Shown here: one piece after another, positions 17,046 to 26,477 of the stretch
Layout: the number at the start of each line of letters is the position of its first letter
Position numbering within the stretch: the stretch's first letter is position 1
From: an uncultured Porphyromonadaceae bacterium
Lineage (GTDB): Bacteria > Bacteroidota > Bacteroidia > Bacteroidales > UBA11471
Reading direction: 5' to 3'
DNA length: 64,000 bases
Assembly (NCBI GenBank): GCA_900542765.1
Contig: UQOX01000002.1
Coordinates: 49,105 to 113,104, forward strand
Notes under the pieces: model-generated
The model's input: only the letters and a program-made list of their open reading frames with translations
What the model was told of the DNA's origin: nothing
The model's database searches: none
Program-made: the position numbers and the translations under genes

Positions 17046-18407
17046 ATGCCAAATGATCAATCTCCTCAAATTTTGGGCACAGCGCCCATCGGGAAGTTGC
17101 TTGTAGAATATTCTCTGCCGGCTATTATTGCCATGACCGTTGTGTCGTTGTATAATGTCATCGACAGTATTTTCATCGGTCATGGAGTAGGTGCCATGGC
17201 CATTGCCGGCTTGGCCATAACGTTCCCGTTGATGAATTTGATAATAGCTTTTTGTACCCTTGTCGGAGTGGGTAGCGCGACGATAAGTTCGATCTACATG
17301 GGACAAAAAGATACCCAACGGGCCACCTGCGTGTTGCACAACGCCACGATTTTGTTGCTTATCAATGGCGTGTTGGTGACGATTGTGACGCTTATATTTC
17401 TCGACCCCATCTTGCTCTTTTTCGGAGCCAGTCAAGAGACCTTGCCCTATGCACGGGATTTTATGCAGGTTATCCTGTTGGCCAATCCCATAGCCTATTT
17501 GTTTGTAGGATTGAATAACTTGATGCGGGCAACGGGCTATCCACGCAAAGCCATGCTCTCATCGTTTCTCACGGTAGCGGTGAATGTCGTGGCAGCCCCT
17601 ATATTTATTTTCCTGCTCGGTTGGGGCATACGGGGGGCGGCTTTGGCCACGGCGATAGCACAACTCACGGGGTTGATATGGGTCTTGTCTCATTTCTTGG
17701 GAAAAAATAGTTTCATCTCGTTCAAGAAAGGATATTTCAAGCTCCATCGTCGCATTGTGTCGGCCATTTTGGGCATCGGCATGTCTCCATTCCTGATGAA
17801 CTCATGCTCGTGCATCGTGGTCATTATCATCAATACCTCTCTGCAAAGTTATGGCGGAGACATGGCCATCGGAGCTTATGGTATCGTCAACCGCATGCTT
17901 ACGCTGTTTGTAATGGTGGTGTTGGGTCTGACGCAAGGTATGCAACCCATTATCGGATATAATTACGGAGCCAACCGTTTCGACCGGGTGAAACAGACGT
18001 TGCACTATGGCTTGATTTTCGGCGGTTGCATTACGACACTCGGATTCTTGGCCAATGAATTGATTCCCGGCGTGATAGTCAGTTTCTTTACCGACAGTCC
18101 CGAACTGCTGGCTGTCTCGCGTAACGGCCTGCGCATCATGAGTGCGGCCTTTGCCATTGTCGGGTTGCAGATTGTCATTACCCAGTTCTTCCAGTCGATT
18201 GGCAAGTCGCAGATTTCGATTTTCCTTTCTCTCTCTCGGCAATTACTCTTCCTGATACCTTGTCTTTTGGTGCTTCCCCGTCATTATGGTACCGACGGCG
18301 TGTGGTGGAGCATTCCGGTTGCCGACATGGTGGCTTTTGTCGTTGCGGTCATAGCGCTCTTGTATCACATACGCAAGATGTCGCGACGGAATTTGCAGGT
18401 GCAGTAG
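17046..18407 (+). CDS. MATE-family multidrug/Na+ antiporter
   Basis: A 453-residue inner-membrane protein with about twelve hydrophobic spans in two similar halves, the MATE architecture. Recognisable parts are PIGKLLVEYSLPAIIAMTV at the start, IFIGHGVGAMAIAGLAITFP in the first half, and GLTQGMQPIIGYNYGA in the second half, the usual MATE signature. Members export cationic drugs or metabolites in exchange for Na+ or H+. The substrate is unknown. It is followed by a perfect palindromic terminator. Confidence 0.93.
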   Translation: MPNDQSPQILGTAPIGKLLVEYSLPAIIAMTVVSLYNVIDSIFIGHGVGAMAIAGLAITFPLMNLIIAFCTLVGVGSATISSIYMGQKDTQRATCVLHNATILLLINGVLVTIVTLIFLDPILLFFGASQETLPYARDFMQVILLANPIAYLFVGLNNLMRATGYPRKAMLSSFLTVAVNVVAAPIFIFLLGWGIRGAALATAIAQLTGLIWVLSHFLGKNSFISFKKGYFKLHRRIVSAILGIGMSPFLMNSCSCIVVIIINTSLQSYGGDMAIGAYGIVNRMLTLFVMVVLGLTQGMQPIIGYNYGANRFDRVKQTLHYGLIFGGCITTLGFLANELIPGVIVSFFTDSPELLAVSRNGLRIMSAAFAIVGLQIVITQFFQSIGKSQISIFLSLSRQLLFLIPCLLVLPRHYGTDGVWWSIPVADMVAFVVAVIALLYHIRKMSRRNLQVQ

Positions 18408-18431
18408 GGAAAGATTTGAATATAAATCCAC

Positions 18432-18465
18432 AAGAAGGGGCGCTGTCGCGACAGCGCCCCTTCTT
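18432..18465. terminator. Bidirectional palindromic terminator
   Basis: A perfect 34-base palindrome between the converging MATE and PorT-like genes. It can form a 15-bp GC-rich stem with a 4-base loop, with T on one side and A on the other for both reading directions. Confidence 0.88.
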
Positions 18466-18488
18466 TGTCACTTATGGAGGATTGAGGA

Positions 18489-19187
18489 TTATTTGAGATG
18501 GAACATGTAGGCGATGCCTGCCGTTATTTGTTGGTGCGCCGATGCCGAGAAATAGGCATCTTTACCCTTGCTGTTTTCGAAGAAATCATTCAGCCCGTAA
18601 TAATAACGACCTTCAAGGATAATGCTGTGTTTTTTCAGTTTCAATTCGATGCCGAGACCGGCAGTAATACCATAATCGATTTTCGTCTTGATAGGTTCAT
18701 AATATTGTTGGGTCTCCCAACTGGCTGAAAAATTGGGCAAGTCATTGATGTCGAAGTTCGAGGTGTAACTGTCTGACAGATAGAATCCGATTTGAGGGCC
18801 CATGTTGATGAATACCCGTATCGGTTCATTGCCGAAAAAGATGTGGGAGAGCATCGCCGCTGTGAGGTAATTCATCGTGTGGCTGAATTGGTAGGTATCG
18901 GGCGTTTGGCGCGAAAAGTCTTCTTTCCAGCCGAATTGGCAGAAATTGACTTCACCGATAATCCCGAAATATTTCTCTTCGATATAGCGCACCGAGGCAC
19001 CTGCCGTCATGCCGGGAAGGAACCCTTCTCGCACCGATGGCCTGAAATTGACTTTCGAAAGTGTGGCTCCGCCTTTGACGCCGAATGAGACAGCGCGGTA
19101 ATCGTTGTAGCGGCGTTGGGCCGAGGTCGGGGTGGCAAACGTGAAGAACAGCGCGAATAAGAGTCCGATGCAGGATATGCGTTTCAT
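18489..19187 (-). CDS. PorT-like outer-membrane beta-barrel protein
   Basis: A 232-residue protein with a signal peptide ending TSAQ, then RRYNDYRAVSFGVKGGATLS, the glycine-rich first strand typical of PorT-like and OMP_b-brl_2 barrels. Alternating strands follow (IEEKYFGIIGEVNFCQFGW, VFINMGPQIGFYLSD, SIILEGRYYYGLNDFF) and it ends IAYMFHLK. PorT itself takes part in the type 9 secretion system, but many relatives have no proven role, so I do not assign the gene name. It begins 7 bases after the LysM/PBP1 gene and is surely in the same operon. Confidence 0.8.
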   Translation of the reverse strand: MKRISCIGLLFALFFTFATPTSAQRRYNDYRAVSFGVKGGATLSKVNFRPSVREGFLPGMTAGASVRYIEEKYFGIIGEVNFCQFGWKEDFSRQTPDTYQFSHTMNYLTAAMLSHIFFGNEPIRVFINMGPQIGFYLSDSYTSNFDINDLPNFSASWETQQYYEPIKTKIDYGITAGLGIELKLKKHSIILEGRYYYGLNDFFENSKGKDAYFSASAHQQITAGIAYMFHLK

Positions 19188-19194
19188 GAGCGGG

Positions 19195-21180
19195 TTATTC
19201 GGTAATGGTTTCTCTTACGATTTCGAGTGTGGGCTTGAAACGCAAGAAGTAGATGGTGTTGTTGAAAAATCCACTCCAATTGTTGATGCGTTGGAAATGG
19301 TATCCGGTCTGTATTCCCGGGTAGGCCAATGTCGATATTTCCCGGTCGAAGCAACGTCCGAACTGTTGCAGGGCTGTCAGGAAGAAAAGCCCCGTGTCGT
19401 AACCCAGCAAGACGTGTTGGGGATTGGCCGGCAACATATCGCGATGGAACCAATACAAGAATTTGTCTTGTATCTCCATGGCCGCCGAGTCGGTGGGCAA
19501 CATGTAGAAGCGGGAGAAGAAGGTGGTGTTGAGTTGGTGGAACTGGTTGATATATTCTTTGGTGTAGAGTTGCCATTCGGGGTAGCCATAGAGCGAGATA
19601 TTGAGTTGGGGCTTTTCCTCTTTCAGTTTGCTCAGAGGTGCCAGCACTTTACCCACCGAACTGCGGCTCGATGCGTTGGTAAGGAACATGATGTCGGTGG
19701 CGTTCGGAACCATTTCGCTGAACGTTTCCATGTAGGGGTCTTGTCCCAAGGAGATTTCGACAAAATCGCGTTCCTGTTGCAAGAGTGTTTTCTTGATGAG
19801 GTCGAGGTAACTGTTTTTGCTGTTTTCTTTGCCACTGTCGTCGATGACGAAGACGACATAACGGTCGTTTATCTCCTCAATGATTTTTTCGCGGCTTTGT
19901 GTGTAGAGGTTATCGTGCGGTATGTTGCATTGGAACACTTTCTCATTGCGTTCGGCCTCATTGTTCTTTACGGCGAACGGGTTCACCATGTTGATGTCGT
20001 GTTTCTTGGCAAATTGAGCGACCGAGGTCATATCGTCGTCTTCGACCGGACCGATAATCAGGTCGAGTTTCTTGTCGGCCAGGGTTTTGAGTTGCGACTC
20101 AACATATTCATGGTTTCCCCGGGTGTCGATGGCATAGATGTTGAGCGACATGCCGGCCTGTTTCATGCTGTCGGCAGCCAAGAGAAATCCTTGATAAAAT
20201 TCGGTGTAGAGTGTTGAACGCGTGTCGAGTGGCCGGTCGGTCATGAACGGCAAGATGATGGCAATATTATAGGGCTCGCCGGCCTGTTTCTCTATTCGGT
20301 TGAGTTGCGGAACTGAGGACTTTGTCGCGTTTTCTTTTGACACCTTCTTGGGAATGGCGACGGTATTTCCCCGTTGCACCTTGTCTTTTCCGTCATTCAC
20401 GGCAAGAATATCTTCGACTGTTACGCCGAACTCCTCAGCTACACTTTCGATGGTCTCTTTGCGGCTTTTTACCTTGTAATAGAAAATTTCGGGTTTGGGC
20501 TGCGGTTGCGACAACTCTTTGTTGTCCGATGCGATGCGTATGACTTCTCCCACACTTAACGTCTCGGGCGTGATGCCGGGGTTCTCTTTCAGAATGTGGT
20601 TGACCGTAGTGCGATACCGTTTTGAGAGGGAGTAGAGGGTTTCTCCCTTGGCCACGGTGTGGTAGACATAGGCGTCTTGTGACTGTATGGGATTGCCCAC
20701 GATGGCGTTTTGCGGAATCTTTAAGGTGTCACCCACCTTTATGACCTCTTCGGAGCCCGGGTTGAGGGCTGTTATCCGATTGATGGAGACGCCATACATG
20801 CGAGAGAGCGAGTAGAGTGTTTCTCCGCTTGCGACGATGTGGTCAAACGTCTTTTGGGCATTGGCTATCTGTGCCGTGTTGTATCGCACCGGTATGATGA
20901 GCAGGTGCCCTTCGGTGAGGGGCGATTGTTTTATCTCGGGGTTGTACTGTATGATGATGTCGGGTGTGACGTCGAATTTGAGCCCGATGCTGTCGAGCAC
21001 GTCATTTTCTTCGATGCGGTAGAAGTAATATTCTTTCCCTTCGATGGTCTTGCGGGAGAAAGTGGTTTGCGGCGACCGGTTTTTGTTTTTGTTGGTAGTT
21101 GTCTGCCCGACTGCCGGGGCAATTAAAATAAGCGAAACGACCAGAGAAAGTATCGTTTTGTGGCAAAGGTGTCTCATCAT
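19195..21180 (-). CDS. LysM-repeat protein fused to a periplasmic binding-protein (PBP1-type) domain
   Basis: 661 residues from the ATG at 21180. The frame opens 30 codons earlier, but the -7 box at 21209-21216 lies in that extension. A signal peptide ends near PAVGQ. Four LysM-like peptidoglycan-binding modules follow, with HIVASGETLYSLSRMYG and HTVAKGETLYSLSKRYR the clearest and one diverged copy on either side. From about residue 300, YNIAIILPFMTDRPL starts a type 1 periplasmic-binding fold, with LAADSMKQAGMSLNIYAID and KLDLIIGPVEDDDM. The layout recalls LpoA-type cell-wall regulators, but that is inference. It is probably exported and held at the cell wall. The PorT-like gene follows in the operon. 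Confidence 0.86.
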   Translation of the reverse strand: MMRHLCHKTILSLVVSLILIAPAVGQTTTNKNKNRSPQTTFSRKTIEGKEYYFYRIEENDVLDSIGLKFDVTPDIIIQYNPEIKQSPLTEGHLLIIPVRYNTAQIANAQKTFDHIVASGETLYSLSRMYGVSINRITALNPGSEEVIKVGDTLKIPQNAIVGNPIQSQDAYVYHTVAKGETLYSLSKRYRTTVNHILKENPGITPETLSVGEVIRIASDNKELSQPQPKPEIFYYKVKSRKETIESVAEEFGVTVEDILAVNDGKDKVQRGNTVAIPKKVSKENATKSSVPQLNRIEKQAGEPYNIAIILPFMTDRPLDTRSTLYTEFYQGFLLAADSMKQAGMSLNIYAIDTRGNHEYVESQLKTLADKKLDLIIGPVEDDDMTSVAQFAKKHDINMVNPFAVKNNEAERNEKVFQCNIPHDNLYTQSREKIIEEINDRYVVFVIDDSGKENSKNSYLDLIKKTLLQQERDFVEISLGQDPYMETFSEMVPNATDIMFLTNASSRSSVGKVLAPLSKLKEEKPQLNISLYGYPEWQLYTKEYINQFHQLNTTFFSRFYMLPTDSAAMEIQDKFLYWFHRDMLPANPQHVLLGYDTGLFFLTALQQFGRCFDREISTLAYPGIQTGYHFQRINNWSGFFNNTIYFLRFKPTLEIVRETITE

Positions 21181-21208
21181 TTTATTCCAAAGTGATAACG
21201 TGAGGAGA

Positions 21209-21216
21209 CAAAGGTA
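21209..21216 (-). promoter_or_regulatory. -7 promoter element for the LysM/PorT-like operon
   Basis: TACCTTTG on the minus strand, 28 bases before the chosen ATG. Confidence 0.6.
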
Positions 21217-21350
21217 GTAAAATTTCGTTTTTTGCCCTATTCTTTCCCGTAATTTTAAGACAGTTTGCAATTTGGGGTATTCTCTTTAAGAGCCATGAAG
21301 AGAAATGCCTCTTTTTGCTTTTTTTATTTCTTCCTTAAAGCGAAATGAGT

Positions 21351-21358
21351 TACCTTTG
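21351..21358 (+). promoter_or_regulatory. -7 promoter element for the T9SS type B protein
   Basis: TACCTTTG, 17 bases before the ATG at 21376. It is divergent from the LysM operon promoter 140 bases away. Confidence 0.6.
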
Positions 21359-21375
21359 ACCGAAAGTTACGAACG

Positions 21376-22641
21376 ATGAAAAACCTCCTTTTCTACATAG
21401 TTTGCCTCTTCCCTCTTTCGGTGTTCGCGCAGGTGAGTGTCGATGAGAGCCGCTGTTACCCCGTCGAGGCGTCGACAGGGTTGTCGGCCCTTTATGTCGT
21501 CGATGCTTCGAGCGCGGTGACGATGCGTTATTCTTCATCGTCGACCGAACCCATTTATTGGTATCAATTCGATGCAGATGGGCTTTCCTCGCGCACGGAG
21601 GTATTGGGCACACAGAGTGGAAATCTTTCGGTGCTGGTTGCGTCTCACAAGGATTGTGGTTATATGGTGAAACAGAATGGCGACTCGCTTTGTTTCTGGG
21701 TCGCCTCGCACCGTTCGGTGCAATCGTGTGCCGTAGCCGAGGACCAAAGTAATATTTGTGAAACGGTGCAACTTGTGGGTTCGGGATTCTTGATACCTTA
21801 CTACACGACTCTGGGCCGGTTGCAGAATCTGCCCCGGAGGGTCTCTTATGAGACTTGCCGATGGGACGAGACGGCGTCAGCTCTCATCGACCACCAGCCG
21901 GTTTCGGTCGAGGCCGAAGTGCGTTCCGACACCGAGATGGAGGTGCCTGTTCCCTATGGGACAACCTGTTTTACCGTTGTCGATTCGATTCCTTTGTCCT
22001 GGGGCGCAGCGGTGGAGCGTGTTGTCACGGACGAATTCTCGTCTCCGGCCATTCTCTTCCATGCCGATGCGCAACAGACCTTGCGAGGTGCCACCAACGA
22101 AGCAGCCGAGCAGCCATCGGGAGCCTTCGGCGGTTCGGCTCCGGTCGAAATGACTTTTACCGCCTATGTATATGGCGACCATTATTATGCCTGGGAGCTT
22201 TCTTCCGACCCCTCTTTTTCGGTTGTCGACGCCATTTATGCCGAGCGGAAATTGGAATATAGTTTCAAAACCGAAGGGACGACCTATGTGCGCCTGTATG
22301 CTTACAATGACTATTGCGAGCGCGACACGGTTTTTGAGATTTCGGTCGGAGAGTCGAAACTCGAAGCCCCAAACGTCTTTTCGCCTTATGGGAGCCCCGG
22401 GGTGAACGACGAGTGGAAGGTCGCCTACAAATCGATTGTCGAGTTTAAATGTTGGATATTCAACCGGTGGGGCGAACAACTTTACCATTATCAAGACCCG
22501 GCTGGCGGGTGGGACGGCCGTTATCACGGCAAGATTGTTCCTCCCGGCGTCTACTATTATGTCATCGAGGCCCGGGGCGCCGATGGCCAGAAATACAAGC
22601 TCAAAGGCCACATTAATATCCTTCGCTCTAATAATCAATAG
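21376..22641 (+). CDS. Secreted protein with type B (gliding-motility type) T9SS C-terminal domain
   Basis: A 421-residue protein with a signal peptide ending VFAQ. The first 330 residues have no family I recognise; they hold several short beta-rich stretches and pairs of cysteines (YTYYC-like turns at DYCERDTVF). The last 85 residues match the CHU_C/gliding-motility-associated C-terminal domain (TIGR04131): NVFSPYGSPGVNDEWKV, then CWIFNRWGEQLYHYQ, GGWDGRYHGKIVPPGVYYY and a closing KLKGHINILR. This domain is a type B sorting signal for the type 9 secretion system, so the protein is expected to reach the surface or the medium. uvrA follows 18 bases later on the same strand. Confidence 0.87.
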   Translation: MKNLLFYIVCLFPLSVFAQVSVDESRCYPVEASTGLSALYVVDASSAVTMRYSSSSTEPIYWYQFDADGLSSRTEVLGTQSGNLSVLVASHKDCGYMVKQNGDSLCFWVASHRSVQSCAVAEDQSNICETVQLVGSGFLIPYYTTLGRLQNLPRRVSYETCRWDETASALIDHQPVSVEAEVRSDTEMEVPVPYGTTCFTVVDSIPLSWGAAVERVVTDEFSSPAILFHADAQQTLRGATNEAAEQPSGAFGGSAPVEMTFTAYVYGDHYYAWELSSDPSFSVVDAIYAERKLEYSFKTEGTTYVRLYAYNDYCERDTVFEISVGESKLEAPNVFSPYGSPGVNDEWKVAYKSIVEFKCWIFNRWGEQLYHYQDPAGGWDGRYHGKIVPPGVYYYVIEARGADGQKYKLKGHINILRSNNQ

Positions 22642-22659
22642 CTTCTCTACCCTGTAAAT

Positions 22660-25488
22660 ATGTCAGATAACGAAGAAAAAATAGAGATATGGGGTGCCCG
22701 TGTGCATAACCTCAAAAACATCGATGTGGAGATACCCCGCAACGCTTTCACCGTGATTACCGGTTTGAGCGGAAGCGGTAAGTCGTCATTGGCGTTCGAC
22801 ACGATATATGCCGAGGCACAACGCCGCTACATCGAGACGTTCTCGTCTTATGCCCGGAATTTCTTGGGAAACATGGAGCGTCCCGATGTCGATAAGATAA
22901 CGGGACTGAGTCCGGTCATCTCCATCGAACAGAAGACGGTCAATAAGAATCCCCGTTCGACAGTGGGGACAACGACAGAAATTTATGATTTCCTCCGTCT
23001 GCTCTTTGCCCGTGCCGGTGATGCCTATTCCTATTTATCGGGCGAGAAGATGGTCAAATATACCGAAGAGCAGATTTTACAACTTATCAGCGAGCGATAT
23101 TTGGGGCGCAAGACCTATATTCTTGCTCCGTTGGTACGCAACCGCAAAGGCCATTACAAGGAACTTTTCGAACAGTTGCGTCGCAAAGGTTACCTTTCGG
23201 TGCGGGTCGATGGAGAAATCCGGGAAATTCTCCCCGGCATGAAACTCGACCGCTACAAAAACCACAGTGTCGAGTTGTTGGTCGATAAACTGGTCGTTAC
23301 GCAGAAAGACGACCGGCGTCTCAAAGACAGCGTGCGTGTTGCCATGAAGCAGGGCGACGGCCTGCTCATGGTGCTCGATGTCGATAAAAACGAGTTGCGC
23401 CATTTCAGCCGCACGTTGATGGATCCCGCAACGGGTCTCTCTTACAGTGAACCGGCACCGCATAATTTCTCGTTCAATTCTCCCCAAGGTGCATGCCCCT
23501 GTTGCAAGGGCTTGGGGTATGTCAATATCATCGACAAGGAAAAAATCATACCCGATGCTTCGCTTTCGATTTACCAGGGAGGAATATTGCCTCTCGGGAA
23601 ATATCGCAATGTCTTGTTGTTTTGGCAAATCGAGGCCATTTGCGAGAAATACGGGGCATCATTGAAGACCCCCATAAAAGAGTTGCCCGAGGAGGCGCTC
23701 AACGATATTCTCAACGGAACCGATGAGCGGCTCAACGTGAAAAATCTCTCGTTGGGAAATTCCAATTATTTCTTGACGTTCGATGGATTGGTCAAGTACA
23801 TCGAGATGCAACAGCAGTCCGATGCCACGGCCAAGGCACAGAAATGGGCGGGACAATTTGTGACGACCGTTACCTGTCCCGAGTGCGGGGGAGCACGTCT
23901 CAACAAGGAGGCATTGCATTACCGCATCGACGGGAAAAATATCGCTGAGCTCTCGGACATGGACATAGCCGAGCTTTACCGTTGGCTCGAAAATATCGAA
24001 GACCGCCTCTCCGAAAAACAGGCTGCCATAGCCCGGGAGATTCTCAAAGAGATACGTTCCCGGTTGCAGTTCCTGATAGATGTGGGGCTCGAATATTTGA
24101 GCCTGTCGCGTGCGTCGGGAACCTTGTCGGGTGGGGAAAGTCAGCGCATACGTCTTGCCACCCAAATAGGCTCCCAACTGGTAAATGTCTTGTATATCCT
24201 CGATGAGCCGAGTATCGGTCTGCATCAGCGCGACAATATACGGCTCATACATTCACTCAAACGGTTGCGCGACATGGGCAATTCGGTCGTTGTCGTGGAG
24301 CATGACAAGGACATGATGCTCGAAGCCGATTACATCGTCGACCTCGGCCCTCGGGCCGGACGGCTCGGCGGGCAAGTCGTCTTCGCGGGAACTCCTCGCG
24401 AGATGTTGTCGCGCGACACCCTCACGGCCGCCTATCTCAACGGAAAAATGTCGATACCGGTACCCCCTGTGCGGCGAGCCGGCAATGGAAAGGTCATCGC
24501 TTTATGCGGAGCCCGCGGTAACAATCTCAAAAATCTCACCGTGGAATTTCCGTTGGGTAAATTTATTTGCGTGACCGGCGTTTCGGGAAGTGGCAAGTCG
24601 TCGTTGATAAACGGCACACTACAACCCATTATCAGTCAAAAATTTTATCGCTCCATGGCCGAACCGTTGCCCTATGACGAGATTCTCGGCCTCGAAAATA
24701 TCGATAAAATCGTCAATGTGGACCAGTCTCCTTTGGGAAGGACTCCGCGTTCCAATCCGGCGACCTATTCAGGTCTCTTTGCCGACATTCGCAATCTGTT
24801 CGTGGAGTTGCCCGAGGCCAAGATACGCGGCTATAAAGCCGGGAGGTTCTCGTTCAACGTGGCCGGCGGTCGTTGCGAAGTGTGCGGCGGAAACGGATAT
24901 AAAACCATCGAAATGAATTTCCTGCCCGATGTGCTGGTGCCTTGTGAAGCCTGCCAGGGGAAACGTTACAATCGCGAGACGCTCGATGTACGCTTCAAGG
25001 GGAAATCGATAGCCGATGTGCTCGATATGACCATCAATCAGGCTGTCGAGTTTTTTGCCGGAATCCCCGCCATACTGTCCAAGGTAAAAACCTTGCAAGA
25101 TGTCGGTCTCGGATATGTAAAGCTGGGTCAACCCTCGACAACCCTCTCGGGAGGAGAGAGCCAGCGGGTGAAACTGGCCACCGAGTTATCGAAAAAAGAT
25201 ACCGGCAAGACGTTGTATATTCTCGATGAACCCACGACGGGATTGCATTTTGAGGATATTCGGGTACTGCTGGGCGTGTTGAACCGCTTGGTCGACAAAG
25301 GAAATACCGTCTTGGTCATCGAGCATAATCTCGATGTCATCAAATCGGCCGACTATCTCATCGACATGGGCCCCGAGGGCGGCCGCAACGGCGGTACGGT
25401 TTTGATAACCGGTACGCCCGAAGAGGTGGCTTCTCACCCCGAAGTGGGATATACGGCCCGTTATTTGCGAGCCGAGTTGGGCTTGTAA
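22660..25488 (+). CDS. uvrA: Excinuclease ABC subunit A
   Basis: The damage-recognition ATPase of nucleotide excision repair. It has 942 residues, normal for the family. There are two ABC modules: Walker [11 protein letters not shown] near residue 35 and [10 protein letters not shown] near 641, signatures [12 protein letters not shown] near 490 and [12 protein letters not shown] near 830. Zinc-finger cysteine pairs are seen at [27 protein letters not shown] and CEACQGKRY. The 18-base gap to the preceding gene allows read-through, though uvrA may have its own promoter inside that gene. Confidence 0.98.
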   Translation: MSDNEEKIEIWGARVHNLKNIDVEIPRNAFTVITGLSGSGKSSLAFDTIYAEAQRRYIETFSSYARNFLGNMERPDVDKITGLSPVISIEQKTVNKNPRSTVGTTTEIYDFLRLLFARAGDAYSYLSGEKMVKYTEEQILQLISERYLGRKTYILAPLVRNRKGHYKELFEQLRRKGYLSVRVDGEIREILPGMKLDRYKNHSVELLVDKLVVTQKDDRRLKDSVRVAMKQGDGLLMVLDVDKNELRHFSRTLMDPATGLSYSEPAPHNFSFNSPQGACPCCKGLGYVNIIDKEKIIPDASLSIYQGGILPLGKYRNVLLFWQIEAICEKYGASLKTPIKELPEEALNDILNGTDERLNVKNLSLGNSNYFLTFDGLVKYIEMQQQSDATAKAQKWAGQFVTTVTCPECGGARLNKEALHYRIDGKNIAELSDMDIAELYRWLENIEDRLSEKQAAIAREILKEIRSRLQFLIDVGLEYLSLSRASGTLSGGESQRIRLATQIGSQLVNVLYILDEPSIGLHQRDNIRLIHSLKRLRDMGNSVVVVEHDKDMMLEADYIVDLGPRAGRLGGQVVFAGTPREMLSRDTLTAAYLNGKMSIPVPPVRRAGNGKVIALCGARGNNLKNLTVEFPLGKFICVTGVSGSGKSSLINGTLQPIISQKFYRSMAEPLPYDEILGLENIDKIVNVDQSPLGRTPRSNPATYSGLFADIRNLFVELPEAKIRGYKAGRFSFNVAGGRCEVCGGNGYKTIEMNFLPDVLVPCEACQGKRYNRETLDVRFKGKSIADVLDMTINQAVEFFAGIPAILSKVKTLQDVGLGYVKLGQPSTTLSGGESQRVKLATELSKKDTGKTLYILDEPTTGLHFEDIRVLLGVLNRLVDKGNTVLVIEHNLDVIKSADYLIDMGPEGGRNGGTVLITGTPEEVASHPEVGYTARYLRAELGL

Positions 25489-25504
25489 TGCACCCCGATA
25501 CAAG

Positions 25505-25542
25505 AAAATGCCCCTTGCAAAATCATTTGCAAGGGGCATTTT
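25505..25542. terminator. Bidirectional terminator after uvrA
   Basis: A perfect 17-bp stem (25505-25521 with 25526-25542) and 4-base loop, with T-runs on both sides. It lies between uvrA and the converging Crp-type gene. Confidence 0.9.
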
Positions 25543-25574
25543 TCTGTGAGGTATCTATCGAGATGGATTACATA

Positions 25575-26276
25575 CTATCCGAAACGGCTGATTTTCCGCA
25601 AGCGGTTCTCGTCGATGATTTGGATTTTTCGACCGTCGACCACGATGATTTTTTCATCGGCAAAACACGACAGTGTGCGTATGGCGTTCGAGGTAGTCAT
25701 GTTCGACAGGTTGGCCAAGTCTTCCCGTCCCATGTATATGCCTATGGTGATGCCGTCTTCTTCCATGCCATAATTGTCTTTGAGCATGAGAAGCGACTCG
25801 GCCAGCCGGCCACGAATGTGTTTCTGGGTGAGGTTGACGGTGCGGGTATCGGACATGCCCAAGTCCATGGCGAGTTCCTTGATAAAAAAGTAGGCGAGGC
25901 GATTGTTCTGTTTGACGAGACTCTCGATAAGCGGCATGGGAAGGAATCCGATGGTGGCGTTCTCAAAGGCAGAGGCTGCCGTTATGTAATCTTCTCCTGC
26001 AAAGTAGGCCCGGTATCCGAAGTATTGTATGGGGCGAATCAATCGCATGATTTGGCATCGTCCGCCTATTCCCGCTTTGAAAATTTTCACTTTTCCCTTG
26101 ATGAGACACATCAGCAATTCGGCTTTTTCGCCTTCGTTATAGATCATCTCATTCTTTTTGAACGTCTGAATATGAAAATTTTCCGTAATAAGGCGTTTCT
26201 CGTCGTCGTTGAGTATCGATAGCATTCCGGCGAGAGCTTCGTTTATAAGGGCCTCTATTGAGTTCTTTTTTACCAT
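25575..26276 (-). CDS. Crp/Fnr-family transcriptional regulator
   Basis: A 233-residue cytoplasmic DNA-binding protein. Residues 20-130 form a cyclic-nucleotide-binding-like beta-roll (IYNEGEKAELLMCLIKGKVKIFKAG). A dimer helix follows, then a C-terminal helix-turn-helix with GREDLANLSNMTTSNAIRTL as the recognition part. The Fnr-type cysteine cluster is absent, so it should not sense oxygen through an Fe-S centre; the ligand is unknown. The ATG at 26276 sits just after a 14-base palindrome and a consensus promoter, which suggests self-regulation. Confidence 0.9.
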   Translation of the reverse strand: MVKKNSIEALINEALAGMLSILNDDEKRLITENFHIQTFKKNEMIYNEGEKAELLMCLIKGKVKIFKAGIGGRCQIMRLIRPIQYFGYRAYFAGEDYITAASAFENATIGFLPMPLIESLVKQNNRLAYFFIKELAMDLGMSDTRTVNLTQKHIRGRLAESLLMLKDNYGMEEDGITIGIYMGREDLANLSNMTTSNAIRTLSCFADEKIIVVDGRKIQIIDENRLRKISRFG

Positions 26277-26278
26277 GG

Positions 26279-26292
26279 CTGTTATATAACAG
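26279..26292. promoter_or_regulatory. Palindrome, candidate operator of the Crp-type gene
   Basis: CTGTTATATAACAG is a perfect 14-base palindrome that ends two bases before the ATG on the coding strand. A second half-site, TGTTATA, recurs on the plus strand at 26293-26299. It lies downstream of the expected transcription start, the place for a repressor site. Binding by this Crp-type protein is inference. Confidence 0.5.
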
Positions 26293-26305
26293 TGTTATAC
26301 AATTA

Positions 26306-26336
26306 CAAATATACGAAAAAAGCGTCGCGAAGCAAA
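26306..26336 (-). promoter_or_regulatory. Consensus promoter of the Crp-type gene
   Basis: On the minus strand: TTTG (26336-26333), a 19-base spacer, then TATATTTG (26313-26306). Both elements match the Bacteroidota consensus. Confidence 0.82.
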
Positions 26337-26418
26337 AGATTTGTTCCGAAAATAGCATTTCGGGGAAGAGAATGTTTATTCGCAAAGAGGCCGCGCCGTT
26401 TTTGGGGGATTTGTAAAG

Positions 26419-26452
26419 CAAAAGGGACGACACGAATAGGTCGTCCCTTTTG
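26419..26452 (-). terminator. Terminator after trxB
   Basis: A perfect 13-bp stem (26419-26431 with 26440-26452) and an 8-base loop, 25 bases past the trxB stop. Confidence 0.78.
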
Positions 26453-26477
26453 TCGGTATCGCGGGTGAGGAGGGTGG

